A stretch of DNA of 64,000 bases from Acheta domesticus (GCA_031308135.1 JAHLJT010009355.1:3595217-3659216), one strand, 5' to 3'; shown: positions 22,261 to 34,689, numbered from the stretch's first letter. Numbers and translations: made by a program. Notes: generated by a model not told the origin, from the sequence alone.

Positions 22261-23060
22261 AAATATATGTATAACATACGTTACATCTCCCATATTTTAC
22301 TTTTTGTAATGCAATTTAGGTGTTGATTCTAAGATATTAATACAAAGAAAATTATTTGTTTTTAACATTTATCTCTCCGAATATCAGATGATTAAAAAAA
22401 ATATTTAAAAATTAAATACATCCGTTTCTAATATTTTTGAGTAAACTATTCTAAATAAATGGGTGTAAATTGTGATTCCATGTCTATTTTCTTCAACGCT
22501 TAATTTTTGTTGAGTGTAAAATAAAGGAATTAAAACTGAGACATTAGATTACGTAAGAGTGCAGATACTGAACAAGACACAGTAGCAAATGATCACTTTA
22601 GATAGCGTCCGTAAACGAAGGCAGCGCTATGTGACGTGTGATGTAAAACGAGAGCACCCCTGGGAAAGGGCCACGACCCAGTCTTTCCAACCCAAAATTC
22701 CACAACTGCAGTAATGAGAATTTGACGATTAGAATCTGCAGGCAAAATAAATTTGATTAAAATCTCGTGAATAAAATGGATCGAATATAAAGTGCCAATT
22801 TAAAAGGATGTACTGAACCAATTAACCTACTTTTCCAGCTACCCATTAAATTTGAAGGCTATTGATGATGGCACAAATCTGTCGACAACAGTCGCGTCAT
22901 TAGTGAAATAATTTAATGGCCTTAAATAATTTAGAAGGATGTATTGAACAAAAAAGTCTAGCAACTTTAAACAATCAAGAAATCGTTCCCGGGAACTACT
23001 GAACTAAGTTTTAGAATTGCATTAAATTAGATATTGAACCGTTAGCGAAACTAAAACTGA
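22261..23060. other. AT-rich unassigned stretch
   Basis: No gene or repeat was recognised. Confidence 0.4.
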
Positions 23061-23340
23061 CTGGGAGGCGGCGCTTGCAGGCTTTTAGGACAGTGCGCTT
23101 GTAGGTCCTGGGTTCGAGTCTCGCTGGCGCCGGGTTTTCAGCTCCAGATGGAATCTGTCGCTGTCGGGAGACGTCAGCGCCCGGCTGCTCTCATCTGAGC
23201 AGTGTTTCACGGTTTCTCTGATTAACGTCAGAAGAATGTCGAGTAGTGCCTTGAAACGGACCACAGATCGAGGGCGGTCTTTCTTTCCTCTTCCTTATTC
23301 CATCCTCTCCCCTTACAAACACGCACATATGCGCTACACC
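23061..23340 (+). mobile_element. tRNA-derived SINE (family D), copy 1
   Basis: A tRNA-like head carries a canonical B box, GGTTCGAGTCTCG at 23111-23123. The body (GCCCGGCTGCTCTCATCTGA, then AGAATGTCGAGTAGTGCC and CCTCTTCCTTATTCCATCCT) matches the - strand copies at 33826-34366 and 38566-39075. It ends at an ACAAACACGCACATATGCG patch corresponding to the CA microsatellite of the other copies. Confidence 0.7.
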
Positions 23341-23884
23341 ATAGACTAAGGATGTATACATTTTTACTCTATGGCTACACTACCGTACGCGTGTAGAGCT
23401 TAGTTTGCCCCGTCTGGGGAGGCGCTCCTGTATTGAGGTGCAGATTCCAATTGCAATACTCGTAAATCACAAGTGAAGGGCGTTGGCCAATGGGTCACAA
23501 AACTCAATTTGCATCGAGTGTTCATAACTGTCGAATGCGTTGAGTCAAAAGGTGTCATTCATTGCCTGAGGGGTATTAGAAGTTCGGAAGTGAAAGATTT
23601 CTCCATTGAGGGGTTTCGTAATTTCACCGTAATTTCATGATCGATATCAAGAAACAGCTCAAAATCTTGTGCACCAGTCCCAAATTATGTACATCTGAGA
23701 ATTTTTATATCGAAACAGACCAGATCATCTGCTTAAGTACTTAATCGGAGTTTCAGACCCAGAATAGGTCGATAATTCTTTCATGAGTGTGTTGTTGCTT
23801 AATATCTGGGAAATATTTACTTTGTGCTGTTTGTCTTCTCTTATTGCATTAACAGTTCAGTCGAATGGTGCTCAAAAAGGCCCG

Positions 23885-25745
23885 ATTCAGGAAAAAAATT
23901 TTTTTCTCAGCGCTTCTATAAGTTTTTGACGGTGCTGAATTCAAATTAGATGTTTGAAGATATAAGCGAACTAGTGGTGCTACAGAATGGCACAGACTTT
24001 CCCGTATTAGTTTTCTATTTCCTTGGGTCTTCGCTAGCTATTCGGAAGTGACACATACTCTTTCTTGCCAGCTACCATCTATCACGGCGAAAAGTACATT
24101 TCTTTTGTCATTTTCTTAATTTTTCGGTTTCCTATTGGTAGAACGGAAACATTAATTTTAGAATATTAAAGAACACAAAAACCTAGTCATAAATGGCAAT
24201 TTTCTTTTAAAAATTATGTGTCGCTTAAGAGAAAATGGCGTTTTAGCACTACTAAAAATGCGAAATTTGAAGCTCATTTTCACAGAAAAGTTTTGAGTTA
24301 TCAAAATACTTTATTTGAAGTTATTTGAAGCAGTTACGCTTACAAATATAATAATCTTTACAAATTGCTGGTAATGTGCATATTAAAGATGTGAGAGATC
24401 TTTCAAAACAATTACAATTACGTAATTTTTGAAAAAACAACAAAATAACTCAAAATAAACTTTGCGCTATACTAAAGAGTGTAATTAGCACTATCCGTTA
24501 CAAAAGTTTCAAGAAAAAATTTGCAGCCATATACGAGAAAATGGCGTTTGAGCATTTCTGAAAATGCCGAAATTTGAGCTATTTTCACAGAAAACGGTAG
24601 TGTTTTCGAGAAACTTTACTTGACATTATTTAAAGCATATATACTCGTAAATATAATAATGTAAAAAAACCGCCGTTAATGTAAATATTAACGACGTGAA
24701 AGACAAGTAAAAACATTTACATTTTTGTAATTTTTGAAATAACCAACAGATAGACCAGTATGGCTTTTATGTCATCTAATAGAGTACATTTACCACTATC
24801 CCTACCAAAGGTTTAAAGAAAAAATTTGGAGCCGTTTTTGAGAAAATCTTGTTTTTGTATTTTTTTTTAAAAAATTGCACATATTGCACGCAATATTGCG
24901 CGAAAACTACTAAAATTTTGAAAAACATCTACATGACCTTTATGAAAGAACTCAATATGCAGAACAAATTTTATTTGAAGAAAAAATCTCTATCTTCAAT
25001 TTTGTAGCTGGAGAAAAACGCCGAAAAAATTAAAACTTTCACAATTTTCGAAAATTCAGAGTTATCCGTGAAATTAGGACCTATGCCATGTTAATAAGTG
25101 TATTTTACTCTATTCATACAAGAAATTTAGAGAAAAAATTTGGAGCCGCTTTTGAGAAAATTTTGAAAATCCCCGGGGGGCTCCATATAAAGTAACCCCA
25201 AATTTTGAAGAATCTTTTTCAAAATCACAAAGCTTCGACTAGAATCAGATCGATCGGGGGAATATCCATTTTGGAAGAAATCGTACGTATGGTTTAGGCG
25301 CTAGTAGTGTTCACAAACGGACAGACAGACAGACACAGACGGACGGACGGACGGACGGACGTTTTTCTTTCAATAGGGTTTTCGGTATCAAGAACCTAGA
25401 AAACAGAGTTTCTGGCTATACCACGTGTTAGGGGATTTTTTTTCTTAATTTAGCAACTGGTTTTATCCACTTATTCGTTTTCACGGCCCGGGAATTAATT
25501 TTTCCCGCCGAAAATTGGCCACTTTTACATAACTTTCCCTACACTACATATATCACTCCGTGTATACATACGTATATGGGAAAGTAAAAACTACAATTAG
25601 GGGGAAATTTTGAGGGTGTTTTCCAATTTTCTCTGTGAAGCCGCCCTTTTTTGATGTGGCAAACATCAAATTCGAATTCAACACCCTCAAAAACATATAC
25701 AACAGCTGAGAAAAAAAAATTCCGGAATTTTGCTGGTTCAGATAC
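23885..25745 (-). mobile_element. Family B/C element inside a larger inverted repeat
   Basis: B core on the - strand (23971-25435) runs from CTAGTGGTGCTACAGAATGG to CCACGTGTTAGGGGA; module C follows (25436-25590), ending in the hairpin ACATAACTTTCCC...GGGAAAGTAAAAA. Outside these, 23885-23970 (TTTTTGACGGTGCTGAATTC) is an inverted copy of 25625-25745 (GAATTCAACACCCTCAAAAA), so the whole 1.86 kb could fold back. The core has a (GACG)n/(CAGA)n patch at 25318-25362. No transposase. Confidence 0.6.
25608..25692. repeat. 13-bp perfect inverted repeat
   Basis: TTTTGAGGGTGTT (25608-25620) and AACACCCTCAAAA (25680-25692), separated by about 59 nt. Confidence 0.85.
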
Positions 25746-25842
25746 CATTTGATAAAGTAGAAGCAGAAGTGTTCTCTGCACGGAAGTAGAAGTCTAAGGG
25801 AGTGGCATCGGGTAAATTTGGCTCTTGTTTTTAATAATATCC

Positions 25843-25843
<1 letters not shown>

Positions 25844-25879
<36 letters not shown>
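25844..25879. repeat. (AAT)n microsatellite
   Basis: About 12 AAT units. Confidence 0.9.
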
Positions 25880-25880
<1 letters not shown>

Positions 25881-26795
25881 TAATATCCATGAATTCCGAA
25901 TGTTATATCCATAAATTCATCGTCTATTTTCATTTACGTAAAATGTTTTCAATCATTGACAAATGAACGATGCAAAACCTCTCCTTAGAAACTCAGAGGA
26001 AGAGTCAATAGTAAACGAAAACAAAAACGCATCATGTTCATGTTTCTTCATCTCTGCACAGCTAAGACTACAAAACCTGTTGCAGTTCTTTCAGATTTAA
26101 GTATTGCAAGATAACGCCGTTCATTCGTGTTGATTGAAGTGCGTCTTGAGGAAGAGGGGCAGCTGGCGGAATGTCTCTTCAGAAGGCGATTGCAACTCGC
26201 ATCTCCTCCGCAAGAGAAGGCAAATCTCTCTTTCTCAGTAAGAGGTGAGCCACCATCAATTGGACACTAAAATAATTTAAATTGCGGATATATTACGACT
26301 TTACTCCAATGCTAGAAATAGACGGTTCGTCAAACGTGCGAATAAAACTGTGAGAACGACGAAGAACGGACCATTTCTGACAACGCAGATATTCACCACA
26401 GGGCGCTGCCAAAGGTGATTGTGCAAGTGCAGGGCGTCTCGGGGGATGTTTTCGTAAACAAATTCGTTAAAAATCCTGCATCACACAAAACCAAGATTAT
26501 TCTTGAACATCGTACAGATAGGCCAATCATTGTTAAAAATTGCGCATTTCAAACAAAATTATTTGAAAACTACTCGTACTTTCAAAACATCGAACATGAC
26601 CGTATTTCAAGATGTGTCTGTGAACAAGTGATTCCATCCAAGACTTGATTCGAATGAAGTTCTGCGGATTGAGTGTGCATTTCGAATTCCAAATAAGATT
26701 TGGAATGTGCAGTGTTATCGATGACTTGCGGGATTTTAACGCCCGCTTCCCGGTGTCCCGCCTAGAATCCATTGCGAGGCCAAAAGTCGCCCAAC
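25880..26795. other. Unassigned stretch with a B fragment
   Basis: GAAAACTACTCGTACTTTCA through GAACATGACCGTATTTCAAG at about 26568-26612 is a - orientation fragment of family B. An ATG at 26171 opens a 25-codon frame up to AAGAGGTGAGCC near 26246, a weak donor-like site. No gene is supported. Confidence 0.35.
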
Positions 26796-26799
26796 ATCG

Positions 26800-27360
26800 C
26801 GGGCACGACGGGGAGCAGCCAGGAGGCGGCGGCCACGTGGGACGGCCTCAGGCCGAGGGCGCAGGCGGCGGGGCGAGGCGGGCGGGGGACGGGGCGCGGG
26901 GGCAGCGGAGCGGGGCGGGGTGCGGGGCAAGGGTGCGGGGCGGGGGTGCGGGGCGGGGGGCGGGAGTGCGGGGCGGGGCGGGGCGCCGGTGCGGGGCGGC
27001 AGGGCGGGGCGGCGGGGAACGGTGGGTGGCATGGCGGGCGGCGGGGTCCGTGTGGGCAGGGGGCGGGGCGGGGCGGTGGGGGAGAGGGGTGGCGGGGGAG
27101 CGGTGCGTGGAATGGGGGGCGGCGGGGTCCGTGTGTGTGTGTGTGGGGGCTCGGGTCGCGGTTTATTCAGCGCCGGAGATGGCCGCGCGGGGCTCGTGGC
27201 TCGTGGCGAATGCATGCGCCATCTCGCTCCCGGGCAGCGCCGCCCCTCTCCTCCCCCCCTTCCTTCGCATCCGAATGCAGATAAACAGCGCGAGAGAGCC
27301 CTGGAAGGAGCTGCGCGGCCAAACGCTCGCCGCCTACCTCCAACACGTGTTCAGGGAATG
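26800..27360. promoter_or_regulatory. CpG island with GGGGCGGGG tract
   Basis: The G-rich strand is + and contains many runs of four or more G separated by C or CGC, plus a short (GT)n at 27130-27145. It is capable of G-quadruplex formation. A 61-codon frame starting GAGATGGCC (27178) ends at 27361; its peptide resembles nothing I know. Regulatory role is inferred from composition. Confidence 0.35.
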
Positions 27361-27656
27361 ATTTCCTGTCACGAACAGCAGCACTCGCAAGATGGACGAC
27401 GTTGTTGCTGAAATTTGTGGCTTCATAATTTAGGGAGATGAAACGATTTTTTTTATAAAGTCGGAGCACTTTTCAATATCATTTTTGAAGAGAACGGTGC
27501 AAGTCGCTTCGAACAATGACAGCTGCGCTCTAGAAAACAAGTTCGAGAAATGAAATAAAGCGATTACTCCACATTGTTTTATTGTTGCGGACTTCATCTT
27601 CCTACATCGACTTTCATATTTTATATACATATATTCCTCATTTTTTAATGATAGGT

Positions 27657-27679
27657 TGTTGTTATTATTATTATTATTA

Positions 27680-27730
<51 letters not shown>

Positions 27731-27860
27731 CTCCAATTCACGACTAAAGATGTGAATCAGTTGATTATAACATCTACACCGGTTGGCAACCTACTTCTTA
27801 AGGAGCATATCCAGTGGGTGCCTCTACAATATGTACATAATGTGGGCTGTTCCCAATAAA
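27657..27860 (-). mobile_element. R2/NeSL-like LINE 3' end, short copy
   Basis: 27730-27860 matches the 3' UTR of the copy at 9499-10010 (shared CACGACTAAAGATGT, GTGCCTCTACAATA, AATGTGGGCTGTTC on the + strand), and abuts an (ATT)n tract at 27657-27729 that is its tail. Only the last 130 bp are present, a typical severe 5' truncation. Confidence 0.75.
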
Positions 27861-30800
27861 GCAATGTCTTTTCAATGTTTCAAAAGACTGGAAAGATAGG
27901 AAAACAGCACGAATTGCAAATTTTTATACAAATATTGCACACTATTTACACACAACGGGTTTACTAGTTGATGTTAAACCTTTCAAGTCAGTATAGAAGT
28001 AGTATTTTTTACTTTATCACTGTTCTATACAAACTATCTGCACCTCCGCGCGCGTCACCCGGGTGGGGGAGGAGAGGGGAGGGGAGGGGAGGGGAGAGCG
28101 AGCCACCCCTCTCGTTGCCCCCCCCTCCCCTGATAAGGCGGTGGTGGGAATGCGCAGCAAGTCTCGCAAACGGACTTTACAATAGAGCAATTAGCGATAT
28201 GTTCTGGCTGATCGCTTACAATTTATTCAACTAAACGAAGAAACAAGTAACGTGTTACTTCGAGACCTTACCAAACAATAAATATACTTGCAAACTCTTT
28301 CACAAGAGTACTGACAGTGGTAGAGCATTTAGAAGATAAATAAACGTACTAACTAGTAGTCTTAAAAATAAATAAACGCACTTGCATTTCTTCCGCATGC
28401 TCATGGAGAGAAGTCTGGGCTTTAGAAGGCGGAGCGTCGAGCGAGGGGCAGCGCGAGGGCAGCGCCGCTGTTTGCGCGCGCCGCGTTCTGTGAACTTTTG
28501 CAGGCGGAGAATATTTTCCGACACTTTTCCTGAGAAGCGTTAATGCTTAGCAGCGAAGTTAGCTCAGTCTGGAAAATGAGGGCGGCCGACCAACAGGAAG
28601 TCGCCAGGCTGATGCGTGGAAGGAAGGCGAGTGTAATGTTGATGATATTGTAGTACATGTGCAAACAGTTGTGCATTTAAAATGTTGGTAAAAAATTACT
28701 ATTTCAATGTAAATAACACCTTATCAGAGGAAACATGACGAAGACACCTTAATCTGATGATCGAGAAGTATTACACTCTACCGAACAGATAGAATGATCA
28801 AATTGTTTTTATCAAGAGTAGTTTTCGGTCGTGACGGTATTACTTTCAGAGCATCAGTGGGGTGGAATTTTTTAAAGATCTTTCATAAGGAAAAATGTAA
28901 AACTATAATTTTATAAACATGTAGCGATAACCAAATATGAAGGTTCCCCTTTAATGTGAGCAAAACTAAGCTATTCTCTCCTCGAATTCAGCGTTTTTAC
29001 TAGAAGAGCGTTTTAAACTTTCTGAGAGATATTTAAATGAAAATAAACACTAATAAATGAAATGAGCTTCATTATTAAATGAAAATGTCTTCGCTTCAAC
29101 CGATGGACTTCATAAATCAACAAATAAAATGAATTTTAAAATCAATTATTATGCACACCTTCGCAATGTTTTCGTAAAAGACGACCATAAGTGTTATCAT
29201 GAGATGACAAAAATGCTTATAAAACACACCTGCTCTAATGCACACGAATTTCATTAATTACTAATTTTTTGTTTATTATTTATTAAGAAATTTCTATGGT
29301 ACAATTGCATACATATTCTACATTATAGTGCATTACAGTATATTATACATAAAACTAGATCATTTAAATGAAATTTTAGTTAAAAGTCATAATATTACCA
29401 ATTACCTTGGACAAAAGATCTCATCTGAACGTAAAACCCGAAAACGTGTCAGTTGAACAGTTCAATTTCCACGAGGAACTCACCCGAGAGGTGCACAGTA
29501 GCTCTTCAGTCTTGCCCGTCACCTCTTTGAGTAACATATTCTACGTACAGCACACAGCGTAATCTTTCCGCTTCCCGTTGCAAAGGCAAATTATTGTTGC
29601 ACTGACTTTGTCATTCGACCCCTTGATCACATCGTGTGGGCCCATGCAAAGGCGAACGCAGACGGGGGCGGAGGCTCGGCACGAGAGCCGCTAGAGCGAA
29701 CCTGATGGAGTTGTGCGGTGCGCAGTGGAGCCGCAGCCAGCTTTGCGCCCGCGCGCGGCGGGTTGCGTCTCCCCTGGTGAACTCCTTGCGTTAGTGAATG
29801 TTGATGGCCGATGGCAGAGGAAACAACTTGTTGAGTGAAATTTAATTATTACTATTTATTTTATTTGTGTGGAAAATAACTATTTTTTTAAACTTTTTTT
29901 CTGTACTTTAAGAATAATTTGAACTCAACGTTCACGGTTCTTTTCATGTCTGGCTTCTAATTTTCACTGAATTTTGTCGATAATATTGTAGTTTTCTCTT
30001 TCTCAGTTTTTTAAATACTTACGAAGAAAATGACGTTTTTCAGAACGCGAAGATGCGTTGTTTGTCTCGCTTTCATTACGGCAGGCGGCGTTCCAGGTTA
30101 CTTTCGTGGCCACCCAGTCGAAGGCGATTCCTACAGGCGCAAGATCGCTCGGTGCCACTACACGAAGAGACACTACAGTTAAGCGACGACGTGCGTTCTA
30201 ACAAGAATGCCAGGACAAGCAGGAAGATAGATTCTTCATTCAAAGGAGAAACGTTCGCAATTGTGGCAAAGGGAGTGAAAACTAGGAAGGGAGGGGGGTG
30301 ATGTGAAAGGAACGTTCTCACAACATTTTGGGGGTTATAATTATTTACTTCAAGTTATAAACGAATTGAAAATTAATCATAACTATATATAAAATTTGAA
30401 AACTATTGAATTAATCCAAATTTCATGGGTATGACAGACGATAAAATGTAAATATAGATGATCGAGAAACTAAACTTTTACCCTGAAAATATACATATAC
30501 CCGTAATATCTAAAAATATAGGAAAATTTAAAAAAAGTCACTTTTCAGTTTTGCTGGCGTACTTGATTTTAGAAAGGATAAACACAACTGGCGTTTATAT
30601 TTTTTACATTTGTAATATGCTAAGACAGGCACACATTTAATTCATTCGTGTTAAATATTTTGTTTTTCCATTAGGCAACTAGTGTCAAACCAACGCTTAG
30701 TTAACCAATTTTATTTTGTTCATTCGTTGTTTATGTGTAATCTGTGATGTACATTTTTGTTCCTGCACGAGCGACTGCAAATACCTTGGACACGTCTGTG

Positions 30801-31490
30801 TTATAGTGACTAATCGTTTAATTAAAACGATTTTGAACCTTTCTCTAAATTCTGGTTGGTTTTGGTCTTTCTCTAAATTGGTTCTTGTGCAGTTTTAATT
30901 CCACGCCTGGAATTAACATAGTGATAATCAACGATTTTTCATGGAATCAACGAGCCTATTTAGTTATACAAGCGAAAAATTAAATTAATGCTTTAAGTTG
31001 GGTATTGTTCTGTGTAAACGCGCATATTGTTCCTAAATAATGCCTTACGGTCGGGAGGAAGAAATAAAAGAGTGAGTTATAGCACACGGAGAGTTAACCG
31101 ATTTATTTACAGTTTTGTGTTTCTTGTCAGAGAAAGAATTTGAGCATGTCACTGTATGGTTTATTACGGTTTAATTAAATATGAATATAATACATAATCA
31201 TAACCAATAGAGCATCTTCTTTAGAACTTTGCCTGAGAAAAAGTACGATTTTCATGATTTTTTCTGAAACATCACGCTATTAGCTACTCTACAAGTACAT
31301 CGTACCTACATGTTTAAACAGTTGAAAATGTATTTATAATAAATCAAATTTATTGATTAAAGTACTATGAAAGAGTCAGAATGTCTTTAGGACGTGGGAA
31401 ATCATTGGATGTGTTCCATATAAAAGTATTTTAAAAAACATAATAAGATGAAAATTCGTTTCGTCAATAATCTGGCTCATCCTCTACTTC
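27861..31490. other. Mostly AT-rich stretch with GC pockets
   Basis: GC-rich pockets occur at 28040-28150 (GGGGA repeats), 28430-28620 and 29640-29800. Short ATG frames lie in these pockets but no conserved product was recognised. Elsewhere nothing is supported. Confidence 0.35.
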
Positions 31491-31494
31491 ATTT

Positions 31495-32290
31495 TATCAT
31501 TTGGAACCTGCGACTGAAGCACATGGTCCACAGGGATGGCATTCTGGTGTATGGGGCAGCATTGTCATAAGATCCTTGTTTTGCATCTGCAATCTTCCTT
31601 CCAGCTGGATACAGCCTCTTCACGTTATTAATGTTAAAAAATGTGATAATATATTTAGTTCCTTGCTGAACTTTCCTTTTTGTCGCCTTCCTCGACTTTT
31701 TACATCAACTTCTTCTTGCATCTTCTTCTTCCTCTCATGAATCAACTGTTGAATAATGAGATTTATATTGCATAACTCCTGGTTTCTTTCTTTCTCCTTT
31801 TAAAGCGACAATCTTTCGAAGTAGACCTTTGGTCCAGATCTGTGTTTTAATAATGTAGCAGCAAAATTTTCTTTCTCTATCTTTTCTACTTGAAACTTAT
31901 TTTTAACTCTTACATTTTCAGCAAGCATGTACCCGTCTTCAGAGGTGGAAACACAGCATTGTTTTTATTTTCTTGACTATGACATGTACATTCTTGCATA
32001 TGTTCAATCATCTCCGATCTGCTTTGACGGCATAAGTGTACTTGTACTAATTACGTATGATAGTCCTATGTTTCTGCTTCCTTTCGATTTTACTTCTAAT
32101 GATTGACACTTCTCTTTCGCTTCTCAAATCTCACAGCTACTTGGAACACAATCCCTTTCAGCGGCGTCCAGGTTTCAACCCAATGATCCAAAGATTTTAA
32201 ATCTGATTGCTTGATGGAGGGAGGAAGATGATTCGGTACATATCACTTTAGCACAGCAGAAACCCGAGTTTTCATTTTAGTGAATATCAA
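31495..32290 (-). pseudogene. Decayed coding-like region, unidentified
   Basis: The - strand reads as successive protein-like blocks in shifting frames: LPPSIKQSDLKSLDHWVETW, then VRVKNKFQVEKIEKENFAAT with LLKHRSGPKVYFERL, then a lysine- and glutamate-rich coiled-coil-like block (LIHERKKKMQEEVDVK), and finally QLEGRLQMQNKDLMTMLPHT followed by PECHPCGPC and a stop near 31500. The blocks have protein-like residue patterns and a Cys-rich end, but I cannot name the family. It could be an old transposase or a processed pseudogene, or chance. Frameshifts and stops rule out a functional gene as read. Confidence 0.3.
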
Positions 32291-32455
32291 AGCTCAAAAA
32301 AATATAGCAAGGAGGGATAAATGTATTAATAACATTAACAACGCTAGTAACTAAAACAGAATCATGCAAATTTTCAATTTTGGAAAAGAGAGAAATAGCT
32401 CGCTCTTGCTTTCTACGCCTCAATTGTAGTCTTACTTTAAGCTTGCTCAATAGTA

Positions 32456-33097
32456 CAGTCGATACCGATTATAATGAACATCTGGAGACTAACTTTTTTT
32501 GGTTCTCTGTATCAGAGGTTCGCTACATCCGATGATTGTTAAGTTAAATATAATTTTTTCACAATGATTAATTTTATTAATACAGAGATGCAGCCAAATA
32601 AAATAACCGTAAAAAAATTCAATAAATTTGACCTTAAAAAATCAATTATTTTCTGTTCATCGATGCGCATGAGCTCATTCGTTTCTATTTCATTAGTAAT
32701 TTCTTCAGAGTTCGTACCCTCTCTGTTGCTTGATTCTGCTAATGCCTGTTGCCCTGTTGGCACGCCGCGCCGCGCCGTCCTCCGAAGGCCCCTCCGCCCG
32801 TGCAAACCCTCCCTCGGGCAGCGCGAGGCGCGAGCGGCGAACGGAGCTGATCGCCCTCCGCGTGCGCTGCCTGCGCTTCAAGAGACGCGTCTTGGATGAC
32901 ATTTTTTGGAAGCTGCCTAGTGTTCGAATTGGGGTCCATGTATTTATTTTCAAGGCGGGAATTCATTTCCAGGACGTGTTTCTTACGTTCACTATAGCCG
33001 AGGTTGCGTTTCACTATAACCGAATCTTCTTATGCTTATTTGTAATGTAAGTGAAACGGGACCAATGCCGTAAGTTCACTATAACGGGAGTCGACTG
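32456..33097. mobile_element. pogo/Tigger-like non-autonomous element
   Basis: The left end CAGTCGATACCGATTATAAT pairs with the reverse complement of the right end, CAGTCGACTCCCGTTATAGT, followed by GAAC on both. TA dinucleotides flank both ends (32454-32455 and 33098-33099), the TC1/mariner/pogo target duplication. Extra TTCACTATA motifs lie inside the right end. A GC-rich segment at 32755-32890 occupies the middle. No transposase was found. Confidence 0.8.
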
Positions 33098-33111
33098 TAT
33101 TCTGTTGCATT

Positions 33112-33575
33112 CTTCTTCTTCTTCTTCTTCTTCTTCTTCTTCTTCTTCTTCAATGGCACTGCAGTCCAACTTGAACCTTGGCCTCCAGAATATATTTCCT
33201 CCATGCTTGCCAGTCTTGAGCTAGTCTTCTCCATGTCCGTACGCCCAATAATTCTCTTGCGTCCCTACCCACGGCATCTTCCCATCTATTTTTTGGTTTT
33301 CCCGTTGGTCTAGTGCCATGCAATGTACCATTTAAGGCTTTCTGTGTCAGCCTGTCATCTTCCATCCCCACCACGTGTCCTTCCCGCCGTCATCTCTGCA
33401 ACCTTACATAGTCTGCCACAGGTGACTCCTTATACACTTGATATATTTCTTTATTTTTTCTTGTCCTGCATTTGCCGTTTTCTTGCACGGAGCCTAGAAT
33501 TCGTCTTAAGACATTCCTTTCAAAGATGTTAATTTTATGCTTCCTATTTTCATTGAGCACCATGCTTGTCATGTG
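33112..33575 (-). mobile_element. RTE-like LINE, C-terminus of reverse transcriptase ORF
   Basis: The - strand encodes NIFERNVLRRILGSVQENGK, YQVYKESPVADYVRLQRLR, then GHVVGMEDDRLTQKALNGTL, PTGKPKNRWEDAV and VRTWRRLAQDWQAWRKYILE. This is the well-known C-terminus of insect LINE ORFs (RRLRWAGHV..M, GRP..RW..DV, WR..A.DR..WR). A frameshift lies between the two halves. The + strand (TTC)n at about 33112-33150 is the (GAA)n tail of this - strand copy, which landed just next to the pogo-like element. Clade assignment within RTE or a related group is tentative. Confidence 0.72.
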
Positions 33576-33825
33576 TGCGGCGTTGCTTGCGGTTCATTGC
33601 GCGGCGCCGCAGCAGGAGCCGTCGCTGCCGCGGGCTGCGGTCGGGCGCTGGGGGAGGAGGGGGGAGGGGTGCAGAGGCCGGGTTCGATTCGCGTCGGGAG
33701 TCGCTGCTCTTCGAACAAATTTAATTAGTGAAGACGAGTGTGACACAGTAACGGAATCGCCTCAAGGAAACTTCACGTGGCGGAACATATTTCCGGCGTA
33801 ATTGCCTCTCCAAGGTTGGTTGCTA
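33576..33825. other. GC-rich unassigned patch
   Basis: CpG-rich at 33590-33710; open frames are compositional. Confidence 0.35.
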
Positions 33826-34366
33826 GTGATTCCGGGCGCGACAACGGCTGTCATTAGTCCCGTAAATGCAGTGCGTGTTTTTCATCGGGAGGTGGCGGTA
33901 ATCTTCCCCCGCTGGATGGCGAGATGCGGCGCAGACCTACCGTCGTCTAGCGGGGGCTTCCCCAAGCAGGTATCTCCCACCAGAGGGGCACCGCCCCAGT
34001 CGAGAAAAGCTCCCGACAGGTCTCCCGGCAAGTGTGGTACACTACCACACATGTAATGTGTGTGTGTGTGTTTGTGTGTATCTAAGGGGTGAGGATAGGA
34101 CAAGAAAGAGCAAGGAAAGATCGCGCGCTGTCGGTGGTCCATTTGTTAGGGTACTGTTGCGACATTCTCTTGGTGTTCATCGGAGAGACTACAGATCAGA
34201 GCAGCCGGCCGCTACAATTCTCCCCCAGACAGCGACTGAATTCGACCTAGCTGAGAAGCTAGTGTCGAAAATACTGCCGCCGTCGGGACTCAAACTCTAG
34301 GAGCTCCCGGTCAGAGGGACTGCAGTGACATCAGGTTGATGCACTGAGCCACCTCTTCGGGTTTGC
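33826..34366 (-). mobile_element. tRNA-derived SINE (family D), copy 2
   Basis: On the - strand a tRNA-like head starts near 34366 (GAGGTGGCTCAGTGCATCAA) and has a B box GAGTTTGAGTCCCGACG. The body (GCCGGCTGCTCTGATCTG, then GAGAATGTCGCAACAGTACC), a CA/TG microsatellite (34060-34078) and a tail with GGTGGGAGATACCTG follow. It aligns end to end with copy 3 at 38566-39075. Confidence 0.7.
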
Positions 34367-34689
34367 TTCTCCAAAAGGTGACAGGACAATTGAATATAAA
34401 TTTTGATTAATGTTTAAATTTACCATGTCTTCTGCAGCGAAAGGGGGAATAATGCACGTTGATTTGAAAGTTTGGATTTCACTACAACAATATGTAGTGC
34501 AGGAATCACTTCAACATGAAAGCGCGGAAACGCATGAACGTGCAGCGCGTTGCCTCCGAAACCAAACGACAGACGACAGCAACGCGCGACGGAGCTAATG
34601 ATCAATTAACCGATTTAACGAACATCAGGCGACAAACGCCATTTCGTGAAACGTTCTTTGTCAAAATGTAAAATGAAGTCCGTGGCGCG

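Noticed and set aside
23100..23125. Genuine tRNA gene suggested by the B box
   Set aside because: No complete cloverleaf could be drawn and the sequence recurs as the head of a SINE family.
25318..25362. CRISPR-like or satellite array of GACG/CAGA units
   Set aside because: It is a short simple repeat internal to family B, present in other copies as (GTCT)n.
26645..27411. Gly/Arg- and Pro-rich frames up to 238 codons
   Set aside because: All are compositional shadows of a GGGGC-rich island; four overlapping frames are equally open.
29713..29800. ATG at 29713 in a GC-rich pocket with a CTGGTGAAC donor-like site
   Set aside because: The donor is weak, the frame is short and the peptide is unrecognised.
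30030..30301. Possible exon after TTTTCTCTTTCTCAG or GTTTTTCAG, with frames from 30030 and 30053
   Set aside because: The acceptor-like sites are plausible, but neither peptide resembles a known protein and no donor or partner exon was seen.
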